Assembly: GCA_964019695.1 (NCBI GenBank)
Contig: CAXHUL010000510.1
Location: 1-64,000, forward strand
Reading direction: 5' to 3'
Length of the DNA stretch: 64,000 bases
DNA from: Loripinus fragilis
Lineage: Eukaryota > Mollusca > Bivalvia > Lucinida > Lucinidae
Shown: positions 1 to 11,249 of the stretch, one piece after another
Layout of the letters: each line of letters begins with the position of its first letter
Position numbering within the stretch: the stretch's first letter is position 1
The notes under the pieces: generated by a model
The model's input: only the letters and a program-made list of their open reading frames with translations
What the model was told of the DNA's origin: nothing
Database searches by the model: none
Position numbers and translations under genes: made by a program

Positions 1-890
1 TGGCCCGCTTATAGTTGTATTTGGATCCTCTCATCAACTAAACAAGAAATATCTTGAAAAAAGATATTCGGCGGCTCTCAAATACTGACGATAAACGCAA
101 CCAAATTCGCTGGTTTAGGCGAAATTCCAATCCACCCCTAAGGCCTTTGCATGCTGGAATCTAAAACCAGCGAAGTTGTGGTCCTGTTTCTGTTTCTCTT
201 TTGCTTGGTTTTGTGCACATCTAACTCTTCTAGCTGAGCGATATGCATCTGAATCTTTTTTTTTTTTTAATTTTAGGCATTCACCAGCAAGGGTTTGGGA
301 ACAATGTTTTAAGTCCAAAGTTTTTAGGAAAATGGGGGGTGTTGACAATAAATCAATGTAAAATTAAACGTTCACTGAAACAAACCGAACACCAGAAAAG
401 AACATAGCCAGGATCGAGGAATAAATACATGTAGGATCCATAACTGATCGACACCCAGTAAGCACGTACATTATCGGCCTGCCACTGAAACGCCATCCGA
501 ATGATATTTTGCTGACAGGCCGATAGTGGCCCGAGTTTGGATGCTGGCTGACCCATGCGCGGATCCATGAATTTTTGCCAGGGTTGTCCAGGCCCGACTG
601 CCAGAAAACAGCTCTGACAACGGTTTTTGTCTTTCTTTTGTCCTCAATTTTTACAGTTTTACAGTGGCTTATCAATGGTTTATTTCTAAGAAAACTATAA
701 TTATACAAGGTTTCGGGGGGGGGGGGGGAAGGGGGGGTCCAACCTATTCCGGGGTCCAAATGCAAATTCTAGAAACCCATAGAACTTTTGATTTTCCAGG
801 AGGGGGTGCGGACCCTCTATCGCCCCTCTGGATCCGCACATGTGACCATTTAAGAGGGTCTGGATGGGGGGGTCTGGTATTCACTATTCA
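1..890. repeat. GC-rich dispersed repeat fragments
   Basis: Several fragments of one dispersed family are seen. Bases 1-40 (TGGCCCGCTT then GGATCCTCTCATC) match the end of the copy near 14490-14515. Bases 470-560 carry a degenerate palindrome (CGCCATCC...GGCCGATAGTGGCCCG) like those at 14400-14500 and 14975-15060. Bases 712-870 hold a G-run followed by GCGGACCCTC and CTGGATCCGCACATG, as at 15120-15180 and 20330-20640. No protein-coding signal is convincing; the small open frames here follow the repeat. The family looks like a nonautonomous element, but its ends were not defined. Confidence 0.55.
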
Positions 891-1060
891 TTAAAAATTT
901 AGCCCATTATTCATCTCATTAAAATTGTGGGTTATTCATTAAAATAAGACCAATTATTCATTAAAAGCAAGAAAGGTGGCAAAGAAATCTGATTATTCAC
1001 TATTCATTAGTTTTTTCTTCAATTAATTAAAAATATAGGAATATTCATTATTTTTTAGGC
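880..1060. repeat. degenerate TTATTCATTAAAA repeats
   Basis: Short variants of TATTCATTAAAA recur about six times in roughly 180 bases. This is a degenerate, AT-rich simple array with no coding content. Confidence 0.6.
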
Positions 1061-2236
1061 ATCCGGAGAACAAGTTTTAATTGATTGTTGTACTTACAGG
1101 GGAAATTACCTGTTGAAGCAAAGAAGTAAACCACGGCTGATATGCCGATCGTTAGAGGGCACAACACCCTAGGGCCCTTATAATGCAACGAGAGGATTTA
1201 TATCGTAGTAGCACGACTGATATGCCGATAGTCAGCTCGAAATGTCCGAATCCAAATAAACGAACAATTTTAAACACAATTTACTCGAAAATAAATTTTC
1301 CTTTTTAAAGGAGGGCTTGCCTAGTTGAAAAACAGCATGTGCACCTTGTTGGGAACACCTCCAAATTTGGTTATTGTTTACACTGCACTAAAACCACGTC
1401 ATAGACGAACATTAACAATAGTTATTGAGTCGGTGGGTAAGATACTCTTGGAAAAAGAAAAACACAAACAGTTATCTAAAGCGGCACCTAGCAACGTACA
1501 CTGAAGGACTTTAAAACGCCAAAAAAATGAAATTAATAAAATTTTACTTATTTTCAATGTATCATTTTTTTTTGTTTTGGCAACAATGAACATCAACACG
1601 TCAGCATAACATGTTTTTAATTTCATGCCAAAATATAAATAATGTTAGGACAACAGTCTATCGAATAGCAATACCCTTAGATTCAAAAGTTGCAATTTGA
1701 AATTTTTCTAAGAATCAGACGTGATTTAAAGTAATTGTTTCAAAATATTTTTATTAAAAACCTGGATACAAATTACCCTCGAAGCCCTATTATTTGTCTG
1801 GAACTGACGATAGCCAGCCAGAACGGATATCTTCGATGCAAATATCGTTGATACACTTGACGTAAGTTGACGTCTTAACGTCAGGTCGTCATTTTTGGTT
1901 AACCAGACCTGCCTTAATATTTAACTGTCCCTGTAGCCTGATAACGATCTCTGAGGGGTTGTATAGTTGATCGCCTTTCCCAAAGGCCTAGAACTTTTCA
2001 AATAGTCATTTCATGTTTCCCATATAAATATATTTCTACTTTGTTGCTAGTCTATAGGCTGATGCTAAGTTCTGATAATCATACAACTCTACTGCAGACA
2101 ATTACATTTATAGAGTAGTGAACATACTCATTTGGAAAAGAAAGAAGTATTATTACAATATTTTACGTGTATTAATGACTCCTTTTATTATAATTAGACT
2201 GGTAGCAATTCTATATAGATTACTGAAGGCAATTAT
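1061..2236. other. noncoding, no gene recognised
   Basis: AT-rich sequence without a supported exon. The only internal structure noted is a short direct repeat, CTGATATGCCGAT, at about 1138 and 1216. Nothing else was identified. Confidence 0.5.
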
Positions 2237-2239
2237 AAT

Positions 2240-2708
2240 GGCCCACTTCGAATCGAAGTTTAGTTCCTACTATAGTAACTAAAGTTCAATTCGAACATCG
2301 ATAGTCGCTACTATAGTGACGTCATGAACCGACTTAAGATCAACGGGGGGTCAGAGCACCGTTACTCTAGTAGCTTATCTGGTGGTTCCCTCCTCTAGAC
2401 CTATCTAGCAAGATGGGTTCAAGATCTATCAATAGCGTCAAAATGTTTTTATTTTACAAAATAAATCCTTGATGTGTTCTATTTGCGGTCCCTCTTATTC
2501 GTAATTGTTAATTAGAGTAGTCTGTGCAGTTTATGCACACCCTTTTTGTATATGATGAAGAATTGAGGTGGGACATACAGGACTATTTACTTTGTTTACT
2601 TGACAACTAATTAAAAGGGAGCAACTGTAGCCATTTAGGTGTAAACGTACGCACGCATCTATTGCGTAAGATCTTTAGTAGGAACTTTAGTTCGATTCGA
2701 AGTGGGCC
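2240..2708. mobile_element. 469-bp MITE with about 30-bp inverted ends
   Basis: The left end starts GGCCCACTTCGAATCGAA. The right end is its inverse and finishes TTCGATTCGAAGTGGGCC; the match extends with mismatches through TTCCTACTA, about 32 bp. The trinucleotide AAT flanks both sides (2237-2239 and 2709-2711), a candidate 3-bp target duplication. There is no ORF, so this is a nonautonomous element. The superfamily is not assigned; AAT does not fit the usual PIF/Harbinger TWA. Confidence 0.75.
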
Positions 2709-2824
2709 AATATCATTCCAATTGTGCCAGATGGTTCATGTTTGGACAATCGTGGTATGATAAATAAAGTTATAAAAGTAAATCTGCAGTGTTTTTATAC
2801 ATGCTTATGTACAAGCTACATGTC

Positions 2825-3150
2825 AATTTGACCCAGAAATGTATGCGACACGCCATGATCCCAAAATATATCCTCACACCAAATTTAGGATTCCTACCTC
2901 AAATTATATACAGATGAGCTCTGAGCTTGACCTTGCTAGAACAGAAACCAGAGGTCAAGGTCACAGTGACCTGGAAACATTTGGTGACTCTCCAGGGTCC
3001 AAGATGTATCTACATACCAAATATGGAATGCTACCATAAATAAAATAGGCGATCTGCTGTGGGTGCATTTTTTCAAGAACTGACTCCTGAGATCAAGGTC
3101 ACAGTGGATAAAACAGTGAGCGACATTCCATGACCACAACATATATCCAC
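2825..3150. repeat. dispersed repeat with TCAAGGTCACAGTG modules
   Basis: Two related half-units occur, each with TCAAGGTCACAGTG (about 2956 and 3094), followed by text on the pattern ACATATATCCACA or ATGTATCTACATACCAAAT. I recall this repeat type as common in mollusc genomes, but could not check. The open frames across it are incidental. Confidence 0.5.
2958..2972. promoter_or_regulatory. perfect nuclear-receptor palindrome inside a repeat
   Basis: AGGTCACAGTGACCT matches the estrogen-response consensus AGGTCAnnnTGACCT exactly. It overlaps TCAAGGTCA, the extended half-site bound by ERR/SF-1-type receptors. No promoter or gene start is visible nearby, so function is not implied by position alone. 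Confidence 0.4.
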
Positions 3151-3199
3151 AAATTGAATTTGGGGGTTAATATGGCATATAATATGAGGCATGCTCTTA

Positions 3200-3655
3200 C
3201 AGGGCTCGCACAGACCTGGAAAAATTTGGCCTTGGTCCTGGAAAAAAGTGCCCTTTGTCCTGGAATTGTCCTGGAATTTTGTAAAATCATCCATGAAAAT
3301 ATGAATTAGTCTTTGAAAAATATAAAAATTCAACTAGTCCTTTCAGATTTATGGGATGCGCTAAAAAACTATGTGAAAATCGCAAAAAACTGAATGAAAA
3401 TCGCTAGATACACGTCAAAGAGCGAGGGGCAACTCGTATTCTATTCTATTCAATTTGTGCGGTAGTCCCGGTTTTTATCACCAGTGTCAGAATCATAGAA
3501 ATCGAGTGCGCCTATTCATTTCGCCGCTTCTGACTGCAAAAAGTGCACTTTAAAACGTTGTGTGGGAAGAAATTGAGTCCTTGAAAAATGTAAAATCCTG
3601 GAATAGTCTTGTATAAGTCGTAGACTTCTGTTTTCCCATTTCTGTACGAATCCTG
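3200..3655. mobile_element. 456-bp hAT-like MITE
   Basis: The ends are CAGGGCTCGCACAGA on the left and, inverted on the right, CAGGATTCGTACAGA. The direct repeat TCTTA abuts both sides (3195-3199 and 3656-3660). A CAGGG start is typical of hAT elements, but those usually duplicate 8 bp, so the superfamily is uncertain. The interior repeats phrases such as TCCTGGAA and TCCTTGAAAAAT. No transposase is encoded. Confidence 0.6.
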
Positions 3656-3660
3656 TCTTA

Positions 3661-4443
3661 ACTTGCTGTCAGTGAGTTGTCTTGTCACTGAACTGTTTTG
3701 TTCCCATAACCACGACCGTTATGCTAACAGTTTGTTTATATAAATAGACAAACCAGGTAGAGGGTATCACTATTCCGACAGAAATGCTTGCGGCGAGAGC
3801 GCCGCAAGCAAAAAAACGATGATTTTTTTCTTTGATATTTCCGACTTGAAATTGGGATTTTTTCATCCTAACATAGGAGAAAAGAAACGTTTTGACATTG
3901 GGAATACAACCGTATAACGGCCAAAAAAGACTATTGTCGAAATATATGAAACAGACTATAATCATGTCCTGGGAATTGGAAAAGTTACAAATATTTTATT
4001 TAAATAGCGTGATATTACTGTAAAGTCCTTTCGGATTTAGTGGATTATTTTATAATGCACTTCTTTACTGTGTGCAAGGCATGTAAACCATGATAGTGAC
4101 AGCAATTTACAAATACTGTACATCGGGGGTTGACCTATATTCGATATTAGGTCGTTTATACATTTGCATTTTTAGACCCAGTGCACAGACGGGTTCTCTG
4201 CCATTTACATGTATGTAATCAAGTTTAGTTTCATGTTTAGTAAGATTGTATGGACATTCTGAATATCAACCAATGAGAGCATCTTTTTCCAGTCGGTGCG
4301 ATGAATATTACAATTTAAAAATGCTTCTGATTGGTGAATAATTTAGAGCTAAAGCGATATTAGAACGGCGGCCTTTTGGCCGCCGTAAAAATGGACTCCC
4401 TCTGACAAAACTTTCTAGATCTGCGCATGATTTGTTTTTGCAG
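3661..4443. other. noncoding upstream of thioesterase exon, two GC hairpins
   Basis: No exon was found here, although the thioesterase gene must continue 5' of 4444. Two short GC-rich hairpins stand out in AT-rich DNA. One is GCTTGCGGCG-AGAG-CGCCGCAAGC near 3785-3810, followed by an A-run. The other is ACGGCGGCC-TTTT-GGCCGCCGT near 4364-4386. The minus-strand open frame through the first hairpin has no supporting splice signals or family similarity. Confidence 0.45.
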
Positions 4444-4541
4444 GATTGCCCGACAGTTAAACTATCAAAGGACCCTTACCTCACCTGTGACGGCTAGAGT
4501 AGATATTCCAGGGTTTTCTTATGAAGCATTTAGTCAGTCTG
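4444..4541 (+). CDS. thioesterase-like gene, penultimate exon
   Basis: A 98-base exon follows a good acceptor (TTTGTTTTTGCAG) and ends at G|GTAAGTAAC. Only one frame is open; it reads ARQLNYQRTLTSPVTARVDI, then a Phe-rich stretch. It leaves one base (G), which completes GAA with the first two bases of the exon at 6424, so the phases agree. No ATG lies in the exon and no first exon was found, so the protein start is outside what I can support. The encoded strand-rich segment would form the beginning of the first HotDog domain. Confidence 0.65.
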
Positions 4542-4770
4542 GTAAGTAACTGTATTACATGTACTAGACCCTTTATCGTTTTATGATGGAACCACATACC
4601 CGAGGTTACACAAATGTGTGGCATTTCAGCAGTATGAAATAAACCATTTTTGGAGGGGTCAGAAAAACTTAAAATAGTGGTAAAAATGCTGCCTTTTGTA
4701 ACAGAACACTTAACTGGTCATACCAAAAACACGCCAAGCATTTCTCTGCAATTATTACTTTATATATACT

Positions 4771-5736
4771 AGAGGACTTTGAAAACGCATCATTATATTT
4801 TTGCACTTTTCTTGCAAACCGTAAATGCGATTGAAAAGTTACTCACAGGTTTTAATGTGCAACCCAGAATTGGTATGAATCAGTCGTTAATCTGACTGCA
4901 CTATCACGCGACGCTGCTGATGACGTCACATGGGTACATACAGCATCCATCATCTTTCTACACAGTCAGTTGAAGCTTTTTCATTATTTTTATGTTTAAA
5001 CTGTGGCGTGTATGATACCATATCAGCAACAGAGTTTATAGACTTTTTCTTATTAAAAGTAATTGATAACTTCAATATTTCGAAAATAAACGTCAAATTT
5101 GAACATCAATTTACAGCTCCTTTTTAGAAACATTTTCATAAGTTACCTTTATGCACGTTTTCATTACTTATATTGACTACATACACTGATAATCATGTGG
5201 GGAAGACGTTTTGATGTAAATCATAGCAGGAGATGTCTTGTGATCGAAAACGTCTTCAAAAGTTACGGTACCTAACGTCGCCTGCACAATACAAAGACAC
5301 GTGATACAAGCGTAATTTATGCATAATCTGTCATTTGCGTATGCCCTAAGCCTGGACGTAAAAAATCAAAACTTTGAAAGGTCCAAGATACTAGACAATA
5401 GTAATCAGGGTGGGTGGGGTTGGTCGGTATCTTTAAATGAGTGTAAATTTGAGCATATCGAACGGTCAATTCATTTCGAATCGTTCAATGATGAATGTGC
5501 AATAGTGAAAGAAGCCCAGGACAGAAATCTGTTGAGTCAGCAATAAAATCGACCACCCTTGTCTTAAAACGTATACTTTTTCAATACCGTAAAGTAATTT
5601 ACAACCATGAATTTTCTAGGACACACTACAGTCGGTCAGACTAATATTTTAAACAACAATTATTATCTCGCTGACATTCTCTGTGTTTGTAAATTAAAGG
5701 ATTTAATTTGGGTGATGCGTTTTCAAAGTCCTTAAG
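4771..5736. mobile_element. about 970-bp MITE in thioesterase intron
   Basis: AGGACTTTGAAAACGCATCA at 4773-4792 is repeated in inverted orientation at 5713-5732. TATATACT occurs directly outside both ends (4763-4770 and 5737-5744), a candidate 8-bp target duplication, though the sequence is low in complexity. No transposase is encoded; the 65- and 75-codon frames inside are unconvincing. The element lies wholly within the intron between 4541 and 6424. Confidence 0.65.
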
Positions 5737-5744
5737 TATATACT

Positions 5745-6423
5745 GTTTACCATCTTGAAGGATGTAAACACATTGCACTACAGTAGCACCACGACCTCTA
5801 AGTAATGGCCTTCGATTATTTCAATGCATTTATCGTTACAGTCACGCCTCGAAGCGTTTTGTGGAAGTATACGTTGACGAGCGACGGATATCCGTTTTAG
5901 CTCCCCTGAACACAACGTGCTAAAGGTTGAGTTTTTATGATAGGTCTGGCGTTCGTTATTATTTTTTCTTTAAACATCTCCTCCTAAACCACTGGTCCAA
6001 ATTTACAATAGTTTAGCACAAATGTTCTTAATAAGGCCATATACCAAAATTGTCCATACGGTTCTGCTCCGCGAGGCGATTCTAATGATTACACGCAACA
6101 TACCCTTTTTTAAGATAAAAGACTAAAATATTATCACAATAATTATAATGCGTCCTGATCTGAGGTTATAATTGAACATCAATGGCTCGAATAACCCCTA
6201 TCTTGAACGACCAACAATAAACCCACCCGGCTAAGTACTGGTACAGCCACGGACTAGCCCCAAAAATGCGTTGTTGTTATTATCAAGAACGACATTTTAT
6301 GGTCCCAAATGTGATTGAGCTGTTGAAATTCGGCTGCAATGATAAATGATGGCGGCTGCATTTGTGATATTATAAGCACCAAAACTTCAAGAACTGTCTC
6401 ATTTCTATTTTTGTTACTTACAG
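5745..6423 (+). other. remainder of thioesterase intron
   Basis: Intron sequence ends in the acceptor TTTTTGTTACTTACAG at 6423. Bases about 5785-5880 (GACCTCTAAGTAATGGCC ... CACGCCTCGAAGCG) are the inverse of a segment at about 47205-47290, so they form another dispersed repeat. Nothing else was recognised. Confidence 0.55.
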
Positions 6424-7166
6424 AAGCAATGGTACAGGTACAACCATGGAATTTACTTCGTTTAATTGAGTCGGTAAGAGCATGCACGTTTTGGAATTAC
6501 AACTCTCAGGCATCTTTGGCTGGTTTTCACGAAATGCTCAAGAACCACTTATTTTTCATAGTAAGTGCAAATGTGACCGTCCACGAGTACTTCTACGACG
6601 AAGAGTCACCCAAGTTTCCTCTTTATGTGAATGCTGTGTTAGAAAATGTCGGGAAATCCTCCAAACTCATGTCGTACAAACTTAAGCACCCGGACGTCGA
6701 ATCTGACTATGTCACGTGCAGTATAAATGACGTTTTGGTTTCAAACACGAGCAGAAAACCTGTCGCTTATCCTGATTGGTGGATGCAAAAATTTACTCAT
6801 TTATGCAGCAATAAAAAGCATATTCTTGAGTTTCCAAGGGATCAATTAGCTGATACATACACTACAAGTTATCAAGTTAATATAACAGATATTGATACCT
6901 ACAAACACACAAACTGGACGTCGTACGTCAAGTTCTGCTATGAAAGTGTATACAAACATGTGTATGATGGAAAATACGCTAACATCAAAGAGAACCATAT
7001 TGCTAGCGGATTGAAGTCTTTGAGTTTAGCGTACAAGAACGAATCAAGTTTATATGATAACTTAAATGTGGTCACTCACGAAGATAAACATAAACAAAAC
7101 ACTGTACATGGAGACGTTTACAAAGACGATGGAACATTGTGTGTCCAGATATGTATGGATTTTTAA
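6424..7166 (+). CDS. HotDog-fold thioesterase-like protein, last exon
   Basis: This 743-base terminal exon encodes about 247 residues to a TAA stop. An open frame extends upstream to 6339, but the strong acceptor at 6423 and matching phase with the exon at 4444 argue that those residues are intronic. The N-terminal part (WNLLRLIESVRACTFW, then VSANVTVHEYF) fits a first HotDog domain. DIDTYKHTNWTSYVKFCYES in the second half fits the D-x-(N/H)-x-H-x-N...Y..FC signature of 4HBT or acyl-ACP thioesterase-type domains. The family hydrolyses acyl thioesters; the substrate here is unknown. The double-HotDog reading and enzymatic role are inferences. Codon use looks ordinary and the frame is intact. 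Confidence 0.6.
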
Positions 7167-7505
7167 AAACAATGCAGATTGAAGGCGTACTATGCTGCCA
7201 CACGCCATAAGGAAACCAATTTGTAGACCACTTTAAGTTGAAGAGCATAGACAGTATTATATAATATTATAGCAATCCAATATGCAGGTAACGGTGTCAC
7301 ATGTTTTGTACTGAAAGAAGTGAATCACAAGCTTACATGACATCTTCTACTACTTATGTCAAGAAAATTTAAACATAAGCTGTGAATACTTTCTTATCCA
7401 TTCGTTTTAACATTTGTTTTGGGTGCTGCAAAGAACCGCCTCATTGAGACTTTTCTTTTAATTATCCACAATAAATACTTTGGGTGAGAAATAATAAAGT
7501 TACTT
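7167..7505 (+). terminator. 3' UTR with two poly(A) signals in repeat-derived DNA
   Basis: AATAAA occurs at 7470-7475 and 7493-7498, about 300 bases after the thioesterase stop. Both lie in a copy of a small hairpin repeat (7415-7500; AAGAACCGCCTCATTGAGA then CCACAATAAATACT). Related copies lie near 35010-35085 and 53780-53860. The gene may therefore use poly(A) signals supplied by a repeat. The stretch 7506-7759 holds nothing recognised. Confidence 0.5.
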
Positions 7506-8102
7506 AAAAATTTCGCTCTCTTGTCTAAAGGCTAGATAAAACGATTAGATGAAGGCGTAATGGGCAACTCAGGACACAATGCATGTACCTGCGGCTCGTA
7601 TATTTTTGAAACCATAAAAATCGAGCTAGGGGTTTGCCCTAGAACCCCTGAGAGCTAATTATAGGCCTAGATCGGAATGCTTAATAGCAGGAGTGGACTA
7701 TTACAGCGAATCCAGGGAGACACCCATACAAACCATTATGAAAGTGTCTTCCAAATCTTTTAAGAGCAATTCTCTGTAAATATGGAGCGAGTTATATAGG
7801 AACCATTTCACGCTCCGACTCGGATTTTGATGAAACTGGCTGACAGTGTTAGTGGTCATGTAAAAACAAGAAATCAAGTTTTAGTTCATTCAATTCAACC
7901 TCCGTTGCCATGGAAACAGCATCCAAAGATTTGGGCCAAAAAACAAGCAAAAATGACATGAAAAATGACATTTTTACCATTAAACTACTCTAAAAACGGC
8001 TTTTACCAATCACAAACATGGAATTATTTTGACCAAACATACTTAATATAACCGATTTAGCTAATGGTAGCAGCCTTACAAAAAAGCTTATATATACTTA
8101 TC

Positions 8103-9095
8103 TTTCACTGAAAGTGGGTGGGGTAAGTAGGACCAGAAAATTACGCTTTTGGGGCATTTTTGCACAAACCCGACAACCTTGCGCGGCTACTTTCACATAC
8201 ATTCATGTTGATATATAATAGGCCAGGGTATGAAATTTTATAATATGGAAGAAATGTTTGGGAAGTTACCGTCTTCTTGTCGTTACCATGGTAACAAATG
8301 TTTCCCTTTAGAAATACTAAAAAAGATAAATATTGCATAAACAATTCATTTATTGCTATATTACAGTGATATAGCATATTATAAATAAAACATTTTCATT
8401 ACTCATACATCTCTCTTATATATGACATTAAAGTCTGCTGCAGATAAACTATTTTTAGACTTTTAAGGGCATCAAAAGGGGTAAAAATTATGATTTTCAA
8501 AATCAAAACCAACACATTATGCTAATTTTCCCTTCCAATACCCTCAAAATTGCTATTATTTATAACCAATGTGCGATATTTTTGAAAATTAAGACTTAAA
8601 TTAAAGAAAAAGATTAATGCATTCTAATTAGATTATCTAAACATACTTATTTATAAGGAAAAGTGGGTGGGGTAAGTAGGACCTGAAAAACATGCCTTTT
8701 AGGCATTTTAAACACAGTCAACAACCTAAATCATGCATTTAAACTGATATGCATTTTAATACATATTAGAGCAGGATATTTATTTTTTGTTTTATGAAAA
8801 ACATGTTTTAGAAGTAATTGGCAATAGGAAAGCTGCCTTTGAATTTTTAATGTAATTTTAGTGTTAAAAATTCTGACTTAGACTAGTTAAAACCCCAAAC
8901 CAAAAGTTAGGCAAACTTGCCTTCTCACTTGTATTGAAGTCGCCATCGTCATTACAATTAATATGGTTTGTGTCAGAAAATGCAAATTTTCGTTTCAATA
9001 GATGGAAATAATTTAATACAGTAGCCTTATTTAATTGCTACAATATACTTATCTTGCATGAGAAGTGGGTGGGGTAAGTAGGACCCTCGAATTCT
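8103..9095 (+). repeat. three direct units with AGTGGGTGGGGTAAGTAGGA
   Basis: The phrase AGTGGGTGGGGTAAGTAGGA occurs near 8111, 8661 and 9063. Its inverse core, GTTACCCCACCCAC, occurs near 10037, 11627, 11823, 12563 and (degenerate) 13312. The two orientations occupy opposite halves of the 7764-13662 element. Confidence 0.7.
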
Positions 9096-11249
9096 CTTTA
9101 ATCATGCAGCAATCTCCCATAGAAGTGTTTCACATATGGTATCTCGGATTTTGTAAAAAAATAATGACAATTTATGTATTTTGGTAAAATCAACCACATT
9201 CATGTTTGCTCAGCTGTTGGTTTTTCGGTTGTCATGGAAACAGCTTTCAAATATTTTGGCATAAAATCAATCTAAATTCCTTTAAATTTAGATATACATT
9301 CTACCATTTTGTGGTCTCCTTTTTAAGGTCACGACTGACACCCACACAATTTTTTATTGCGAAAAATAAAATCTCTTTATTTTCTGTTATTTGCTGTTTC
9401 ATTTTATTAATAATTATAAAAAATATTAAAATCAATGTCACCGTTTAGTATTTGAGCTATGGCTATTCTAACTCATGCATAATACACCCTTTTTTCTCCG
9501 AAAATGTTCAGGGCCGAAGTAGGAGATAAACAGGTCTATGATATGGTAGCTGATGATTATGGCATATTGTGACTTATTGCCTTATAACAACTTAAGTTTA
9601 CTTGAAATACTAGGATGGTTAATTGATGTGAATCTAGCCATTGTATATTTAATGACCAACTTTTTCTTTAAAGAGAATAGTCCAAATTATTGCAATTTTA
9701 CGTTTGACAACTAAATATTCAAATATTTTAGGCCATTCCAAAAATAGATTTTTGTGAAACTTGTATATCATAAACATCATTACGTGAGGCGAATCAGTGT
9801 GAAATTTGAGCAATTTTCACCGTCTCAAAAAAGAGATATTTCTTGATTACTACCCCTACCCCCTGTAATGCACAGTTTCAATTTTGTAACTTTCTAACTG
9901 TATAACAAGGAATAAACTTACTTCCAACAGACCAAAAAAATTTAACAATGCTTCATTGCTATCTGTATGTGTAGAAACTAGTTTTGAGAAGATTGACCAA
10001 TAAAAGAAAGTCAATCTTAAGAAATAAATATATATTGTTACCCCACCCACTTTTTTCCAAAATTATCTACTCTGACACAATGAAAGAGATAAAAAAAATG
10101 GCTCAAATAGTTGCAAACATACAATTCTGTTGTGATATATAAAGACAATTGCAGTATTCATAAAAATATATAAAAATATTATGGGTTATTCAATATTTGT
10201 TCAATATTTTGGGGTCATTGATGCATTAATAAGGCATATTTTAAAATTATTTTTCACCTCAAAATGCAAAATCAAGGGCATTAAATCATGTTTATGCAAA
10301 CTTTTATATTATTTAAGTTAACAAATGTAGAGATTTACCAAACCAAATATATTGTGTATGCTTTTACTGAAATCTGATCCCTATTAAGCAAGTAATATGA
10401 GAAAAATTTGATTTTCGACCATCTATGTTAATTTTAGCATTAAAGGGCAATAACTCATATTTGAAAAAAAAATAAAAATGTGGCAGAAACAACGTTTGAC
10501 CTACAGTTTGATATAGTAATAGTTCATAACAGCTTTCACCAAATTTAGCTAGTTATTGAGCTTTAACTCACTATACTGCAGTTTTCCCATAACCCTTCAT
10601 GATTATGAAAACCTCACTAATACAGTGTATGATTACAGATATTGGTTAAGTCAATCTTACTGGTACACGAAATGCAGCAGAGGTACTGATTTCATAGTAA
10701 AAAAAAAACTACTTTTGAAATAACCTCCTTATATACATACATGTACTATAGGGACTTTTAATTTTATATTTTAACAGAAAATGAGAATTTTCATAAGAAA
10801 ATCTAACATTCATTCATTTATCTAGGGTTTGTATGTCTAAAATTTCCTGATTTTTTGTCAATAATTTCGTCTTTTCCATTGACCTAAATGCTAAAAATAT
10901 GCTTTTCTTACGGTACATTTGAGATGTCCACTAATTTCCTCTATCATGGGGTTGTTAACATTTGTTTGGACTTAATTAGTCAAAAGGCGAAGTTCTTCCT
11001 TACTTTACTTGATAAATGTAGCAGTAGGAGTCAGGTTTTTACAATGAAATTGAGTCAAGTGTCCTAAAACATGTGTTTTGATAAAATATACCTCATTTAC
11101 CCCCTTTTGAGCCCTTTCCCGAACCCTAGAATGAACCAACCTCACATGTCTATTTTCTAAACTGCTAGCTATTAGTACAATGCCCCCAAACATATTTTGA
11201 TGACATTTGTATGCTACACATTTAGAAGTTAGGCATTTTCGATCAAAAG

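Noticed and set aside
5319..5546. 75-codon open frame in the thioesterase intron
   Set aside because: It lies wholly inside the 970-bp MITE and has no splice-site support.
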